The notes under the pieces are model-generated. The model ran no database searches. It worked only from the letters and a program-made list of their open reading frames with translations, and was not told the DNA's origin. A stretch of DNA of 64,000 bases from Methylobacterium bullatum. GTDB lineage: Bacteria; Pseudomonadota; Alphaproteobacteria; Rhizobiales; Beijerinckiaceae. This document shows, in pieces, positions 1 through 9,038 of this stretch (positions are counted from its first letter, which is position 1; the number at the start of each line of letters is the position of its first letter). The position numbers were made by a program, and so were the translations under genes. Where the stretch lies: the NCBI GenBank assembly GCA_902712845.1, contig LR743504.1:470001-534000 (forward strand), written 5' to 3'.

Positions 1-314
1 GTCGCATCGGTGACCACTCGCAGGCCGTAAGGGACATTGGCACCCGGATCGGGAAACCCCGCCAAGTCCACATCCAGGACGTCGACGACCAGACGCTCGC
101 CGGGGGCCAGGAAGGGGGACGTCATCTGCTCGATGAATCGGCGTAGCTCGGCCAGTGTCGCCTGCGGTCCGATGCCGGAACCGAACCGGTTATTGGCATC
201 GACGTATCGGTCCGGCTCAATGAAGCGGACCTCGACCGATCCGATGGGGGCGGCGATCGCGGAGCCGGCAAAGCCGACGAGAACGAGGGCGAGTTGCAGC
301 GGCGATGCGCGCAC
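1..314 (-). CDS. DUF3016 domain protein, C-terminus cut by the window edge
   Basis: The reading frame opens at a GTG (314) two bases after the TGA stop of the upstream DUF2244 gene and runs off the window's left edge, so only about 104 N-terminal residues are present. The first ~20 residues are hydrophobic and end in AIAAP, a plausible Sec signal peptide, so the product is probably exported. What follows (VEVRFIEPDRYVDAN, then LVVDVLDVDLAGFP) matches the pattern I recall for the DUF3016 family, whose function is unknown. Co-transcription with the DUF2244 gene is likely from the tight spacing. The start is uncertain because no strong ribosome binding site separates the two genes. Confidence 0.7.
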   Translation of the reverse strand, partial: MRASPLQLALVLVGFAGSAIAAPIGSVEVRFIEPDRYVDANNRFGSGIGPQATLAELRRFIEQMTSPFLAPGERLVVDVLDVDLAGFPDPGANVPYGLRVVTDA

Positions 315-317
315 GCC

Positions 318-863
318 TCAGTACCCCCTCTTCACATCCGCCAGTGCCCGCGTCAGTCCCTCGGCGATCCGCTCGCGGACGGGGGGCGATGCATCGCGGG
401 CCACCACCACGAACTCCCGGCGCGAGACCAGCGTCAGGGTCTGGAGACCGTACTCCTCATCCTCGACCCTGGTGAGTTTCGTCCAGAGAGGATTGAACCG
501 CCATTCGCGCCGCTCGCCGCGATGGGTCACGCGGGCCAGCATCACCTCGATGGGTGAGATCATGACCTCCTCAAAGGAGCCCCCGCGCTTCAGGCTTGTC
601 GTCAAGGCCACGTAGAGGGCAATCATATCGAGACCGAAAAAGCCCGCCACCGGCCAGAACCCCGCCTGGACGCAGACGATCGACGTCACCAGCGAAACGG
701 CACCGCAGCCGATCATGACGTTCCGAAAGCCATGATAGGTCAGGGATTGATGTGGGCGAATGGTCGCCTGAAAAACCGGGACATCGATGCTGTTCGGGTC
801 GAGCCCGTCGGGATGGGATGGGATCATGTCGCGAACCGTGTTGCCGCTCTCCGTGGGACACAT
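318..863 (-). CDS. DUF2244 family membrane protein
   Basis: The protein has 181 residues, with the DUF2244 signature FQATIRPHQSLT near residue 30. Two adjacent hydrophobic stretches follow (about residues 45-90), making it an integral membrane protein with a cytoplasmic C-terminal domain. Family function is unknown. I chose ATG 863 because it is preceded by a GGTGGG-like ribosome binding site and because longer versions would run into the divergent nth gene, whose start is only 11 bp away; an ATG 12 codons downstream is also possible. It lies next to nth in divergent orientation, so both promoters must lie within the opposite coding regions or be very compact. Confidence 0.8.
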   Translation of the reverse strand: MCPTESGNTVRDMIPSHPDGLDPNSIDVPVFQATIRPHQSLTYHGFRNVMIGCGAVSLVTSIVCVQAGFWPVAGFFGLDMIALYVALTTSLKRGGSFEEVMISPIEVMLARVTHRGERREWRFNPLWTKLTRVEDEEYGLQTLTLVSRREFVVVARDASPPVRERIAEGLTRALADVKRGY

Positions 864-874
864 ATAACCCACCA

Positions 875-1654
875 ATGAAGACCCGACAGTCGAAGCCCCC
901 AAAGAAGTCCGCGACCGCGACGACATCGCCCTCGCCGAAGGCTCCCCGGGCGGCGAGGATCGGCGCAACCCTTGCGGCCCCTCTCGTCGCCGGGGTGAAG
1001 ACGGTCCCCTCCGCCGTCGATGCAGCGACGGTCAGCGAGATCTTTTCGCGGTTGCGTGCCGCCAACCCGGAGCCGAGGGCGGAGCTCGACTATCTCAACC
1101 CGTTCACGCTCCTGGTCGCGGTGGTGCTGTCGGCCCAGGCCACCGACAAAAGCGTGAACCTCGCCACCGCACCCCTCTTTGCCATTGCCGACACGCCGGC
1201 CGCGATGCTGGACTTGGGAGAAGAGCGGGTCCGCGGCTTCATCCGCACCATCGGCCTGTTCAACACCAAGGCGAAAAACGTCATCGCCTTGTCCCGCATC
1301 CTGCTGGAGCAGCATGGCGGCGAGGTGCCGGCCTCGCGCGCGCATCTCGAGATCCTGCCGGGCGTCGGCACCAAGACCGCGAGCGTGGTGATGAACGTCG
1401 CCTTCGGCGTGCCCACCATCGCCGTCGACACCCATATCTTCCGGGTCTCGAACCGCATCCCCCTCGTGGTCGCGGCGACGACGGACAAGGTCCAGGCGGG
1501 ACTGGAAGCGATCGTGCCGGAGCCGTTCCGCCTGAACGCCCACCATTGGCTGATCTTGTTCGGCCGCTACGTGTGCAAGGCACGCAAGCCCGAATGCCCG
1601 ACCTGCCTCATCGCCGATCTCTGCCGCTACCCGGACAAGACCGTCGCGGCCTGA
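875..1654 (+). CDS. nth: Endonuclease III (DNA glycosylase/AP lyase)
   Basis: This 259-residue protein excises oxidised pyrimidines and nicks the abasic site in base excision repair. The helix-hairpin-helix motif LPGVGTKTAS lies at residues 161-170 and contains the catalytic lysine (K167); the catalytic aspartate is D185 in AVDTHIFR. The C-terminal iron-sulphur cluster ligands are C234, C241, C244 and C250, in the canonical C-x6-C-x2-C-x5-C spacing. The first ~48 residues are a Lys/Ala/Pro-rich extension not found in the ~211-residue E. coli enzyme but common in this bacterial order. The start at 875 (MKTRQSK) is preferred over an in-frame ATG at 752 because the earlier one lies inside the opposite-strand DUF2244 gene. 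Confidence 0.95.
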   Translation: MKTRQSKPPKKSATATTSPSPKAPRAARIGATLAAPLVAGVKTVPSAVDAATVSEIFSRLRAANPEPRAELDYLNPFTLLVAVVLSAQATDKSVNLATAPLFAIADTPAAMLDLGEERVRGFIRTIGLFNTKAKNVIALSRILLEQHGGEVPASRAHLEILPGVGTKTASVVMNVAFGVPTIAVDTHIFRVSNRIPLVVAATTDKVQAGLEAIVPEPFRLNAHHWLILFGRYVCKARKPECPTCLIADLCRYPDKTVAA

Positions 1655-1861
1655 CGGACCGGCACATATGCCGTCATGCGTATCCGACTCGTACCGCACG
1701 GCCGGGCTGCGGGCGGACGCGTTGTACTGGAAACCCGCTTCGGGTAGTTTGCGCCACGGTCGTCGAGGCTTTCGACAAACGATGTGTTCTCGCGGCCCGG
1801 TCTCATCGAGGCCGCCACGCCGCGGATTCCGCACATCGACTGTCCGAAGGAGTCACGGCCC

Positions 1862-2656
1862 ATGGACTTCCTCAAACCACGGTATACGCCTATGAACCGC
1901 CGCCGTCGCATCTACGAGGGCAAGGCGAAGGTCCTGTACGAGGGACCCGAGCCGGGAACGCTCATCCAGCATTTCAAGGATGATGCCACCGCCTTCAACG
2001 CGCAGAAGCACGAGGTCATCGACGGCAAGGGTGTGCTGAACAACCGGATCTCAGAGTTCGTGTTCCAGCACCTCAACGATATCGGCGTGCCGACCCACTT
2101 CATCCGCCGCCTCAACATGCGCGAGCAGCTGATCCGCGAAGTCGAGATCATCCCCCTCGAGGTGGTGGTGCGCAACGTCGCCGCCGGCTCGCTCGCCACC
2201 CGCCTCGGCCTCGAGGAAGGCACGCAGCTGCCGCGCTCGATCATCGAGTTCTATTACAAGAACGACGCGCTCAACGACCCGATGGTGTCGGAAGAGCACA
2301 TCACCGCCTTCGGCTGGGCGACGCCCCAGGAGATCGACGACATCATGGCGCTGGCCATCCGCGTCAACGATTTCCTCTCGGGCCTCTTCCTCGGCGTCGG
2401 TATTCGTCTCGTGGACTTCAAGATCGAGACCGGCCGCCTCTGGGAAGGCGACCTGATGCGGATCGTCGTCGCCGACGAGATCTCCCCGGATTCCTGCCGC
2501 CTGTGGGACATCAAGAGCCAGGACAAGCTCGACAAGGACCGCTTCCGCAAGGATCTCGGCGGCCTGATCGAGGCCTATACGGAAGTGGCCAAGCGCCTCG
2601 GCATCATGTCCGAGAACGAGAAGGTCCAGTCCGGCGGGCCGCGCCTGGTTCAGTAG
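1862..2656 (+). CDS. purC: SAICAR synthase (phosphoribosylaminoimidazole-succinocarboxamide synthase)
   Basis: PurC joins CAIR and aspartate with ATP in the eighth step of purine synthesis. The 264-residue product shows the family N-terminus [16 protein letters not shown], the ATP-loop region [10 protein letters not shown], the [10 protein letters not shown] motif and the C-terminal [12 protein letters not shown] substrate-binding motif. The start at 1862 is supported by GAAGGAG at 1846-1852, nine bases upstream; many relatives are annotated from the next methionine (1892, [10 protein letters not shown]). A strong perfect-stem terminator follows the stop. Further purine genes (purS, purQ) lie 7 kb downstream on the same strand but are clearly separate transcripts. 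Confidence 0.96.
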   Translation: MDFLKPRYTPMNRRRRIYEGKAKVLYEGPEPGTLIQHFKDDATAFNAQKHEVIDGKGVLNNRISEFVFQHLNDIGVPTHFIRRLNMREQLIREVEIIPLEVVVRNVAAGSLATRLGLEEGTQLPRSIIEFYYKNDALNDPMVSEEHITAFGWATPQEIDDIMALAIRVNDFLSGLFLGVGIRLVDFKIETGRLWEGDLMRIVVADEISPDSCRLWDIKSQDKLDKDRFRKDLGGLIEAYTEVAKRLGIMSENEKVQSGGPRLVQ

Positions 2657-2667
2657 TCGACGTCATC

Positions 2668-2724
2668 GAGACGCCATGAAAAAGGGGCCCCGCGCGAGCG
2701 GAGGCCCCTTTTTCATGGCGTCTC
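2668..2724. terminator. Bidirectional rho-independent terminator between purC and the converging secreted-protein gene
   Basis: The arms 2668-2689 and 2703-2724 form a perfect 22-bp inverted repeat around a 13-nt loop. The repeat carries an A5 run on one arm and a T5 run on the other, so each strand has a G/C-rich stem (GGGGCC/GGCCCC) followed by a U run. It lies 12 bp after the purC stop and 23 bp after the stop of the opposing gene, so it can serve both. Confidence 0.9.
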
Positions 2725-2746
2725 GACGGGAGCGCGTGGCGGACCG

Positions 2747-3397
2747 CTACTGCGACGCCTCGGGGGCCGCCTCTGCGGGGGCGGCGGCACTTGCCGGAGC
2801 GGGCTTGCGCTTGCGCTTCGCCGCGGCCTTGCCGGGCGCTCCGTGCAACGAGACGCCGATCTCGTAGCTCTCGCTCAAGGGGCGCGGCACCACGAGGTTC
2901 TCCTCGATCACCGAAAACAGCCCCTGCGCCTCGCCCGGTCCGATCGACACCGCCACCTTTCGCGCCCGCGCGACGATGGTCTGGTCGCCGGCCTTGATCG
3001 TGAAATAGACCGGGGCCTCGAACCGTCCGGGCCGTCCCTGGGGTCCCAGCAGAACCTGCCCCTCGACGCCGACCTTCACGCTCACCGAGCCATCGGCCAG
3101 GCGTGCGCATTCGCGGGCGAGGCGCCCGAGGGTGATCTGGCTGCGCAGGCTGGCATTGTCGTCGGCCCGGCCGCCGTAGCTGCGCAGGGCGGCGCCGTTC
3201 TCCGCGACATCGACCGCGGGGCAATAGACCTCGCCGAGGTCGGCGGGCTGAGACGGCGGAACCGTGGTCCCGCCGTATTTCAGCATGTTGGTGAACCAGT
3301 TTCCGTCCTCGGCCAGGGCGGCCCCGGGCATCGTGCCGGCCAAGGGCAGGAATCCCGCAATCAGGGCGATCCCGACCGTTTTCGCGCGTGTCCGCAT
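2747..3397 (-). CDS. Conserved hypothetical exported protein
   Basis: The 216-residue product begins with a clear Sec signal peptide (about residues 1-29, ending GAALA before EDGNW). The mature domain contains three cysteines and segments such as LGEVYCPAVDV and FEAPVYFTIKAGD. The C-terminal ~35 residues are a low-complexity Lys/Ala/Pro/Glu tail. I do not recognise a named family. It is the second of two tandem genes for exported proteins (the IalB-like gene ends 44 bp upstream), so the two may be one transcript ending at the shared terminator. The start ATG 3397 is chosen because the signal peptide begins there. Confidence 0.7.
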   Translation of the reverse strand: MRTRAKTVGIALIAGFLPLAGTMPGAALAEDGNWFTNMLKYGGTTVPPSQPADLGEVYCPAVDVAENGAALRSYGGRADDNASLRSQITLGRLARECARLADGSVSVKVGVEGQVLLGPQGRPGRFEAPVYFTIKAGDQTIVARARKVAVSIGPGEAQGLFSVIEENLVVPRPLSESYEIGVSLHGAPGKAAAKRKRKPAPASAAAPAEAAPEASQ

Positions 3398-3441
3398 CCT
3401 CAGATCCCGCTGAACCTCCGGCGCGGGGCGCCGGAACAGGC

Positions 3442-4014
3442 CTATTTCAAGCTGGCGAACCCGTCGCCGAAGCCCTTCATCGACAGGGGGATGCCGACCC
3501 CCTCCTCCGGGGTCTGGAACACGATGAACGTGGCCTGCACCCCGGCGCTGAACTGCTTGATGAGGTTGTCGTCCATCACCACCTCGGCGACGCAGCCGGT
3601 GGTGAGGCAGCGCACGAACCCGGCCCGTCCCACATCGGTCTTGTCGATCTTCAGGCCGAGGCCGGAGGGCAGCAGCACACCCAGCGGCGCCACCACGCGC
3701 AGCAAGTAGCCGCGATTGTCCGCCGTCTTGAGAACGATGACGACCAGGGTGAGGTTGGGCCGGTCCTCGGCGGCGAGGTACTGGACCAAGGCGCATTGCT
3801 CGGCTTTCGCTCCGGCCGGCGTCTCGCAGCGGAGCTGCCAGTCGCCGAAGGTGTTGCGCACCATGCCCTGTGCCTCGGCACGCCCGCCTCCGGCGAGCCC
3901 CGCGCCGGCGAGTGCGGCGAGGCAGACCAGACCGATCCGCGCCGGACGCCCGAGAGAAGTCGCCCGATCCCCGGCGACCCGCCTCGCACGCCCCAGCATT
4001 GCTCGAAAACCCAC
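3442..4014 (-). CDS. Invasion-associated locus B (IalB) family protein
   Basis: The 190-residue product has a long N-terminal region with a hydrophobic segment (about residues 26-50, ending GRAEAQG), read here as a signal peptide or membrane anchor. The IalB signature follows: FGDWQLRCETPAG, an even spread of cysteines likely forming disulfides, and MDDNLIKQFSAG in the C-terminal half. IalB was named in Bartonella, but homologues are widespread in free-living Rhizobiales, so no role in invasion should be inferred here; the periplasmic function is unknown. A shorter start inside the first 30 residues is possible. Confidence 0.82.
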   Translation of the reverse strand: MGFRAMLGRARRVAGDRATSLGRPARIGLVCLAALAGAGLAGGGRAEAQGMVRNTFGDWQLRCETPAGAKAEQCALVQYLAAEDRPNLTLVVIVLKTADNRGYLLRVVAPLGVLLPSGLGLKIDKTDVGRAGFVRCLTTGCVAEVVMDDNLIKQFSAGVQATFIVFQTPEEGVGIPLSMKGFGDGFASLK

Positions 4015-4196
4015 GCGCCGATCCCTCTCGCCTCACCCCTCATGGCCAGGGGCACCCGATGAAACCCGCGGTGTTCCGACCATGCGCGGCTATTCTGTGT
4101 CAAGCGTGACCACTAGTTTACCCTCACGGACTATCGTTACCCGGGATGACGCCCTAGTTCACAGGGCAAAGCCCCACGCGCCAACGGACCGAGCCC

Positions 4197-4574
4197 ATGC
4201 GATATCCTGCTACCGCCGCGTTCCTGATCCTCGCCGGGATCGCTCCCGCCTCCGCCCAGTCCTTGCCCGTCGATGAGACCACCTATGTTGAGCGCTCTCT
4301 CAACCGCGACGGGCCGCTCGTGGTCGAGCACCGGCCGATCCGGCGCATGCCGGGGGGCCGGATCAATTCCAATTCGGCCGAGATCGCCGGCTTTTGCCGC
4401 GATGGCGGGTATGTCCGTCGCCTGGACGAGTTCGGCAACCCGACGATCCTGCGCCAGCGCGAAGTCTGCGACAGCGTCGCCCCCCGCACGTTGCGGCCGG
4501 GGGACGTGGACGCTCGTCCGACTTGGCCGGTCGAGCAGGTCGAGCGCCGCCGGATCTTGCGCGCTCGCGGGTAG
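4197..4574 (+). CDS. Hypothetical small secreted protein
   Basis: The 125-residue product has a typical signal peptide (residues 1-20, ending PASAQ) and a mature portion of about 105 residues with two cysteines (FCRDGG and REVCDS), probably a disulfide pair in the periplasm. No family was recognised. It stands alone on the + strand between two minus-strand genes. The clean signal peptide directly at the ATG, and a codon pattern like that of its neighbours, support it as a real gene. Confidence 0.65.
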   Translation: MRYPATAAFLILAGIAPASAQSLPVDETTYVERSLNRDGPLVVEHRPIRRMPGGRINSNSAEIAGFCRDGGYVRRLDEFGNPTILRQREVCDSVAPRTLRPGDVDARPTWPVEQVERRRILRARG

Positions 4575-4610
4575 ATCACGCTTGGGCAAGGGTCGTACCT
4601 GATCCCTTCC

Positions 4611-5345
4611 TTAGCCGTAGCGGTGAAGGCTGGCGCCGTTGCGCTTGAGCCAGCGCTCGGCCTCGTCCACATGCGGGCACAGGGATCTCACCAGCGACCA
4701 GAACCGCTGGGAATGGTTCATCTCGCGCAAATGGGCCATCTCGTGCGCCACGAGGTAATCGAGCACCAGGGGCGGCGCCAGGATCAGGCGCCAGGAGAAG
4801 TTCAGCTCGCCTCGCGCGGTGCAGGATCCCCAGCGCGAGCGGGTGTCGCGGATGGTGATCCGTTTCGGTCCTTGCCCCAGCTTGTCGGTATAGATCGACA
4901 CCGCCTGGGCGAGATCCTTGCGGACCTCCCGCTCCAGGAAATCCCTGACCCGGCGCGGCAGGTGTGGCGCCTCGCACGCCACGGAGAGGACCGGACCGTC
5001 CTCCGCCTCCGTCACCAGGGTCACGCCGCCGCGCTCACTGCGGTGGACGATGCGATGGCCGACACCGCGAAGGGGGAGTTCGGCCCCAGCCTCGAACGCC
5101 ACGCGATCCGGAACCTTGGCGAGCCGCATGGCGATCCAGCCGCCATGGCTGACCGCGAAAGTGCGGGCCACGGCGAGGGACGTCCGGGCGGGAAGGGTCA
5201 TCACCACCTCGCCGGTGGCGCTCGACACGCGCAGGGTCAGCCTGCGGGCCGCCGGGCGGCGGCGCAGGGCGACGCGGAGCTCCGCGCCCTCGTGGAGGAT
5301 GTCGATATGGTCGGGATCGGACCCGCGCAGCAGGGCGACTCTCAT
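4611..5345 (-). CDS. YgjP-like zinc metallopeptidase domain protein (M48/DUF45 family)
   Basis: The 244-residue product carries the zinc-binding motif HEMAHLREMNHSQRFW near residues 200-215, with HExxH and a downstream histidine, plus the family hallmark TRSRWGSC just before it. The N-terminal half (LRVSSATGEVVMTLPART) is the usual beta-rich lead-in of the YgjP/SprT-like group. The in vivo substrate of this family is not settled; it is probably cytoplasmic, as no signal peptide is visible. It is transcribed in the same direction as the upstream phaZ with an 82-bp gap, so co-transcription is possible but unproven. Confidence 0.88.
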   Translation of the reverse strand: MRVALLRGSDPDHIDILHEGAELRVALRRRPAARRLTLRVSSATGEVVMTLPARTSLAVARTFAVSHGGWIAMRLAKVPDRVAFEAGAELPLRGVGHRIVHRSERGGVTLVTEAEDGPVLSVACEAPHLPRRVRDFLEREVRKDLAQAVSIYTDKLGQGPKRITIRDTRSRWGSCTARGELNFSWRLILAPPLVLDYLVAHEMAHLREMNHSQRFWSLVRSLCPHVDEAERWLKRNGASLHRYG

Positions 5346-5427
5346 GGCGTCAGCTTAGCGGCAGCCTCCCGCCGCCGCCATCGGTGCGTGGGTCACGTCC
5401 AGAACTTTTGCGGCATCCGATTCCGCC

Positions 5428-6696
5428 CTACGCCGCCGGGCGTCGTTCAAGAGCCGGCAAGGCCTGCATCTCGCGGATGAAGGAGGCGATCCTCGGAGCG
5501 ATGACCGTGCGATAGCGTGAGCCGTTGAACACCCCGTAATGGCCGACGCGCTCCTGCAGGTGATAGGCCTTGCGCTCGGGCGGCAGGTTCGGGGTCAGGT
5601 CGAGGGAAGCCTTGGTCTGTCCGACGCCGGAGATGTCGTCGTTCTCGCCCTCGATGGCGAGGATCGCGCAGGTCCGGATCGCGGTGAGATTCACCCGCTC
5701 GCCGCGATGGAGCATTTCGCCCTTAGGCAGGGCGTGGTCGACGAAGACGGTCTTGATCGTCTGCAGGTAGAATTCCGCAGTGAGGTCCATCACCGCGAGA
5801 TACTCGTCGTAGAATTCGCGGTGCTTCTCGGCGGAATCGCCGTCGCCGGTGACGAGATGGTCGAACATCTCCGTATGGGCGTTCACGTGGCGATCAAGAT
5901 TCATCGCCATGAATCCGCCGAGCTGGAAGAAGCCTGGATAGACGCTGCGCAGGGCACCGGGATACGCCAGCGGGACGATGGTGATGCAGTTCCGCTCGAA
6001 CCATGCGGTGCCGCGCTCCTGCGCCAGGCAATTGACGGCGGTGGGCGAGCGGCGGGTGTCGATGGGGCCGCCCATCAGGGTCATCGAGCGCGGCACCGGC
6101 ATCGTGCCTTGCGCCTCCATCAACGCAACGGTGGCCAGCACCGGCACCGCCGGCTGGCACACGGCCATGACGTGAAGGTCCGGACCGAGGGCGACGAAGA
6201 TCTCTTTCAGGTAGTCGATATAAGTGTCGAGATCGAACCGCCCCTCCGTAATCGGCACGAGGCGCGCATCGGTCCAGTCGGTGATGAAGACCTGATGATT
6301 GGGGAGCATCGCCTCCACGGTGCCGCGCAGGAGCGTGGCGTAGTGCCCCGACATCGGCGCCACGATCAGGAGCTTGGGCTGCGGCTCGGAGGGGCCGCGC
6401 GCGAAGGAGCGGTCGAAGGTCACGACCCGGCAGAACGGCTTCTCCCACACCACCCGCTCGCTCACGGGCACGCTCGCCCCATCGATCCAGGTTCCGGTGA
6501 GCCCGAAAGCCGGCTTGGCATAGCGCCGGGTTCCGCGCTCGAACATCTCGCAGGCGGCGGCCATGGACTTCGCATAGGGCGAGTAGGCGAGAGGGTTGGC
6601 GGGATTCTGCAGGCTATGCTTGACCATGTCGGCCGCGAGGCGCGCCGGGGCCGTCATCATGCGACCGAACTCATACCAGGTGTAGGCCAAGCTCAT
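5428..6696 (-). CDS. phaZ: Intracellular polyhydroxyalkanoate depolymerase
   Basis: The 422-residue product mobilises stored polyhydroxybutyrate by hydrolysing the polymer inside the cell. Family features are the N-terminal SLAYTWYEFGRMM, the IVAPMSGHYATLLR segment and the nucleophile region MAVCQPAVPV with a cysteine (C180) instead of the serine of most alpha/beta hydrolases, as described for PhaZ-type intracellular enzymes. The C-terminus has HYGVFNGSRYR containing the likely catalytic histidine. The start at 6696 is preceded by GGAGGGG, a good ribosome binding site; an in-frame extension to 6843 has no family similarity. It diverges from the actS gene across about 200 bp. Presence of this gene implies that the host makes PHB granules. 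Confidence 0.94.
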   Translation of the reverse strand: MSLAYTWYEFGRMMTAPARLAADMVKHSLQNPANPLAYSPYAKSMAAACEMFERGTRRYAKPAFGLTGTWIDGASVPVSERVVWEKPFCRVVTFDRSFARGPSEPQPKLLIVAPMSGHYATLLRGTVEAMLPNHQVFITDWTDARLVPITEGRFDLDTYIDYLKEIFVALGPDLHVMAVCQPAVPVLATVALMEAQGTMPVPRSMTLMGGPIDTRRSPTAVNCLAQERGTAWFERNCITIVPLAYPGALRSVYPGFFQLGGFMAMNLDRHVNAHTEMFDHLVTGDGDSAEKHREFYDEYLAVMDLTAEFYLQTIKTVFVDHALPKGEMLHRGERVNLTAIRTCAILAIEGENDDISGVGQTKASLDLTPNLPPERKAYHLQERVGHYGVFNGSRYRTVIAPRIASFIREMQALPALERRPAA

Positions 6697-6895
6697 ATCC
6701 GCCCCTCCCTCGTCGTCCCGCGTCTCGACTTCCCGCTCGGCGCGACATCCCGCGCGATCGGGCGCGGTAGAGAACGCCGCGCCTCGTGAAACGTTCGGTT
6801 CGGGACATTCGTAAAGGTGCGGAGTGCGCAAGGATGGGCGCAATCGGCGGGCGAACCATGGATTCGCGGCCGTCGAGCGCTATCGTTGAGCGGAC

Positions 6896-8281
6896 ATGAT
6901 CGACATGAGCACCAATGGCTTCGTCCGCGATGCCCGGCACCTTCGGCTCGACACGTTCGTGCGCCTGCGCTGGCTCGCGATCACAGGGCAGAGCGCGGCC
7001 GTGGTCGGCGCGCAGTTCGGCCTCGGCCTGCCCCTGCCCTTCGGCTGGTGCTTCCTCGTCATCGCGGCGTCCTCCTGGCTGAACCTCGCCCTACGGATCC
7101 GGTTTCCGGCGAGCTACCGCCTGAGCGACGATTCGGCGGCCCTGCTCCTCGCCTTCGACATCATCCAGCTCGCCGCCCTCCTCTTCCTCACAGGCGGATT
7201 GCAGAACCCGTTCTCGTTGCTCTTCCTCGCTCCCGTACTGATCTCGGCGACAGCCCTGCCCCCGGAGCGAACCCTCGCGCTGGGGCTCCTGGCGGTGGGG
7301 CTCGCGACCATGCTGGCGCTGATCCACCGGCCGCTGCCGTGGTTCGCGGACGGGCGGCTCGAACTCCCGTTCCTCTACGTCTCGGGGGTGTGGACGGCGA
7401 TCCTCCTCGGCACCGCCTTTACCGGCGTCTATGCCTGGAAGGTCTCCGACGAGACCCGGCAGCTCGCCCAGGCCCTCGCGGCCACAGAACTCGTGCTGGC
7501 GCGCGAGCAGCACCTCTCGCAGCTCGACGGGTTGGCGGCGGCGGCGGCGCATGAACTCGGCACGCCTCTCGGCACGATCATGCTCGTCACCAAGGAGCTC
7601 ACGCGCCAGCTCGCCCCCACGGCCTCGCCGGCCGTGAAGGACGACCTCGACCTGCTGCGCGATCAGGTGGACCGCTGCCGCGGCATCCTGTCGAAGCTGA
7701 CCTCCCTCGACGGCGACGAGGCCGGCATCCTCCAGACCGTGACCCTGAGCCATCTCGTGGAGGAACTGGTGGCGCCCCAGCGCGCCATGGGCATCGCGCT
7801 CGACGTCACCAGCCGCGGCGACGGCATCGAGCCGGCCTGCCGGCGCAATCCGGGGGTGCTGTTCGGCCTTGCCAACATCGTCGACAACGCCGTGGACTTC
7901 GCCATCAGCCGTGTCGTCATCGAGGCGCGCTGGACCGCCGAGCGGGTCTCCCTCGAGATCAGCGACGACGGCCCGGGCTTCTCCAGCGAGATCCTGCTGC
8001 GGGCGGGCGAGCCCTACGTCACCACCCGAAGCCCCGACAAAACGCGCGGCGGGAACAGCGTCGGCGCCGGCCTCGGCCTCGGCCTGTTCATCGCAAAGAC
8101 CCTGATCGAACGCTCCGGCGCACAGCTTACGCTCTCCAACGTGTCGGGCCACCAAGCAACCGGAGCGGTCGTCCGCGTATCCTGGGCGCGCCACATCTTC
8201 GAGCGGGACACGCTTCCCCGGCGCGGCACGGAATTCAACGCCGAGCTGCCCCTGACCGAACGCAGTCCGGCCCCTATATAA
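6896..8281 (+). CDS. actS: Redox-sensing histidine kinase of the ActS/RegB/PrrB family
   Basis: This 461-residue inner-membrane kinase controls redox-dependent gene sets. About six membrane segments occupy residues 25-180. The quinone-sensing signature GGLQNPF is intact at 100-106, the phospho-acceptor histidine is H219 in AAAHELGTPLG, and the redox-active cysteine of the family is present at C261 in the dimerisation helix (QVDRCRGILSKL). N, G1 and G2 ATP-binding boxes follow (NIVDNAVDF, SDDGPGF, GLGLGLFIA). The ATG at 6905 (MSTNGF) is an alternative start. The response regulator gene starts 40 bp downstream, so the two form an operon. The pair usually governs respiration, hydrogen, nitrogen and carbon metabolism; which regulons apply here cannot be seen. 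Confidence 0.93.
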   Translation: MIDMSTNGFVRDARHLRLDTFVRLRWLAITGQSAAVVGAQFGLGLPLPFGWCFLVIAASSWLNLALRIRFPASYRLSDDSAALLLAFDIIQLAALLFLTGGLQNPFSLLFLAPVLISATALPPERTLALGLLAVGLATMLALIHRPLPWFADGRLELPFLYVSGVWTAILLGTAFTGVYAWKVSDETRQLAQALAATELVLAREQHLSQLDGLAAAAAHELGTPLGTIMLVTKELTRQLAPTASPAVKDDLDLLRDQVDRCRGILSKLTSLDGDEAGILQTVTLSHLVEELVAPQRAMGIALDVTSRGDGIEPACRRNPGVLFGLANIVDNAVDFAISRVVIEARWTAERVSLEISDDGPGFSSEILLRAGEPYVTTRSPDKTRGGNSVGAGLGLGLFIAKTLIERSGAQLTLSNVSGHQATGAVVRVSWARHIFERDTLPRRGTEFNAELPLTERSPAPI

Positions 8282-8321
8282 GTTGCCAACAACTCGGTTT
8301 TGGAAAATGGAGGAGCGTCGG

Positions 8322-8924
8322 ATGCTGACGCAGAGTGTAAGTCCGGGGCTTGCGGCCGATGCGCTGCAGACGTCGGAGTCCGACCCGCTGGCGGCCTATG
8401 CCGATCGCACGTTGCTGATCGTGGACGACGACAGGCCGTTCTCCACCCGATTGGCGCGGGCGATGGAAGCCCGCGGCTACGAGGTTCAGGTGGCCGAAAG
8501 CGTGGCCGAGGGCGTATCCCTGGTGGAGAGCCGTGCGCCGGCCTTCGCAGTCATCGACATGCGCCTCGGTGACGGCAACGGCCTCGACGTGATCGCGCGG
8601 CTGAAGGAGAAGCGGCCCGAGGCCCGGGGCGTCATCCTCACCGGCTATGGCAACATCGCCACCGCCGTGACGGCGGTGAAGCTCGGCGCATTCGACTACC
8701 TCGCCAAGCCTGCCGATGCGGACGAGATCCATGGCACGCTGATGGCGCAGCCGGGCGAGCGGGCCGACCCGCCGGAAAACCCGATGTCGGCCGATCGCGT
8801 GCGCTGGGAGCATATCCAGCGGGTGTACGAATTGTGCAGCCGCAACGTCTCGGAGACGGCACGCCGCCTCAACATGCACCGGCGCACGCTCCAGCGTATT
8901 CTCGCTAAGCGCGCGCCGCGCTGA
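8322..8924 (+). CDS. actR: Response regulator of the ActR/RegA/PrrA family
   Basis: The 200-residue regulator pairs with the upstream ActS kinase. The receiver domain (about 28-140) has the acidic pocket VDDD (34-37), phospho-acceptor D79 in VIDMRLGDGNG and the conserved lysine in LAKPAD (K129). A short linker leads to a Fis-type helix-turn-helix (about 163-196, NVSETARRLNMHRRTLQRIL). That helix is nearly invariant in this family. The start at 8322 is chosen for the GGAGGAG ribosome binding site about seven bases upstream; an in-frame ATG at 8283 lacks one. It is slightly longer than typical family members because of an N-terminal extension of about 20 residues. Confidence 0.94.
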   Translation: MLTQSVSPGLAADALQTSESDPLAAYADRTLLIVDDDRPFSTRLARAMEARGYEVQVAESVAEGVSLVESRAPAFAVIDMRLGDGNGLDVIARLKEKRPEARGVILTGYGNIATAVTAVKLGAFDYLAKPADADEIHGTLMAQPGERADPPENPMSADRVRWEHIQRVYELCSRNVSETARRLNMHRRTLQRILAKRAPR

Positions 8925-9038
8925 CTCGCCCCTGACGACGACCTCGGCGGCGCGATGTTGCGCGGGACCGGACCGGCGCTGTAAAGCTCCGGCCGCCCGC
9001 CGCAATCGCTGCTCCGGGGCCGACGGAGATGCATCCCC

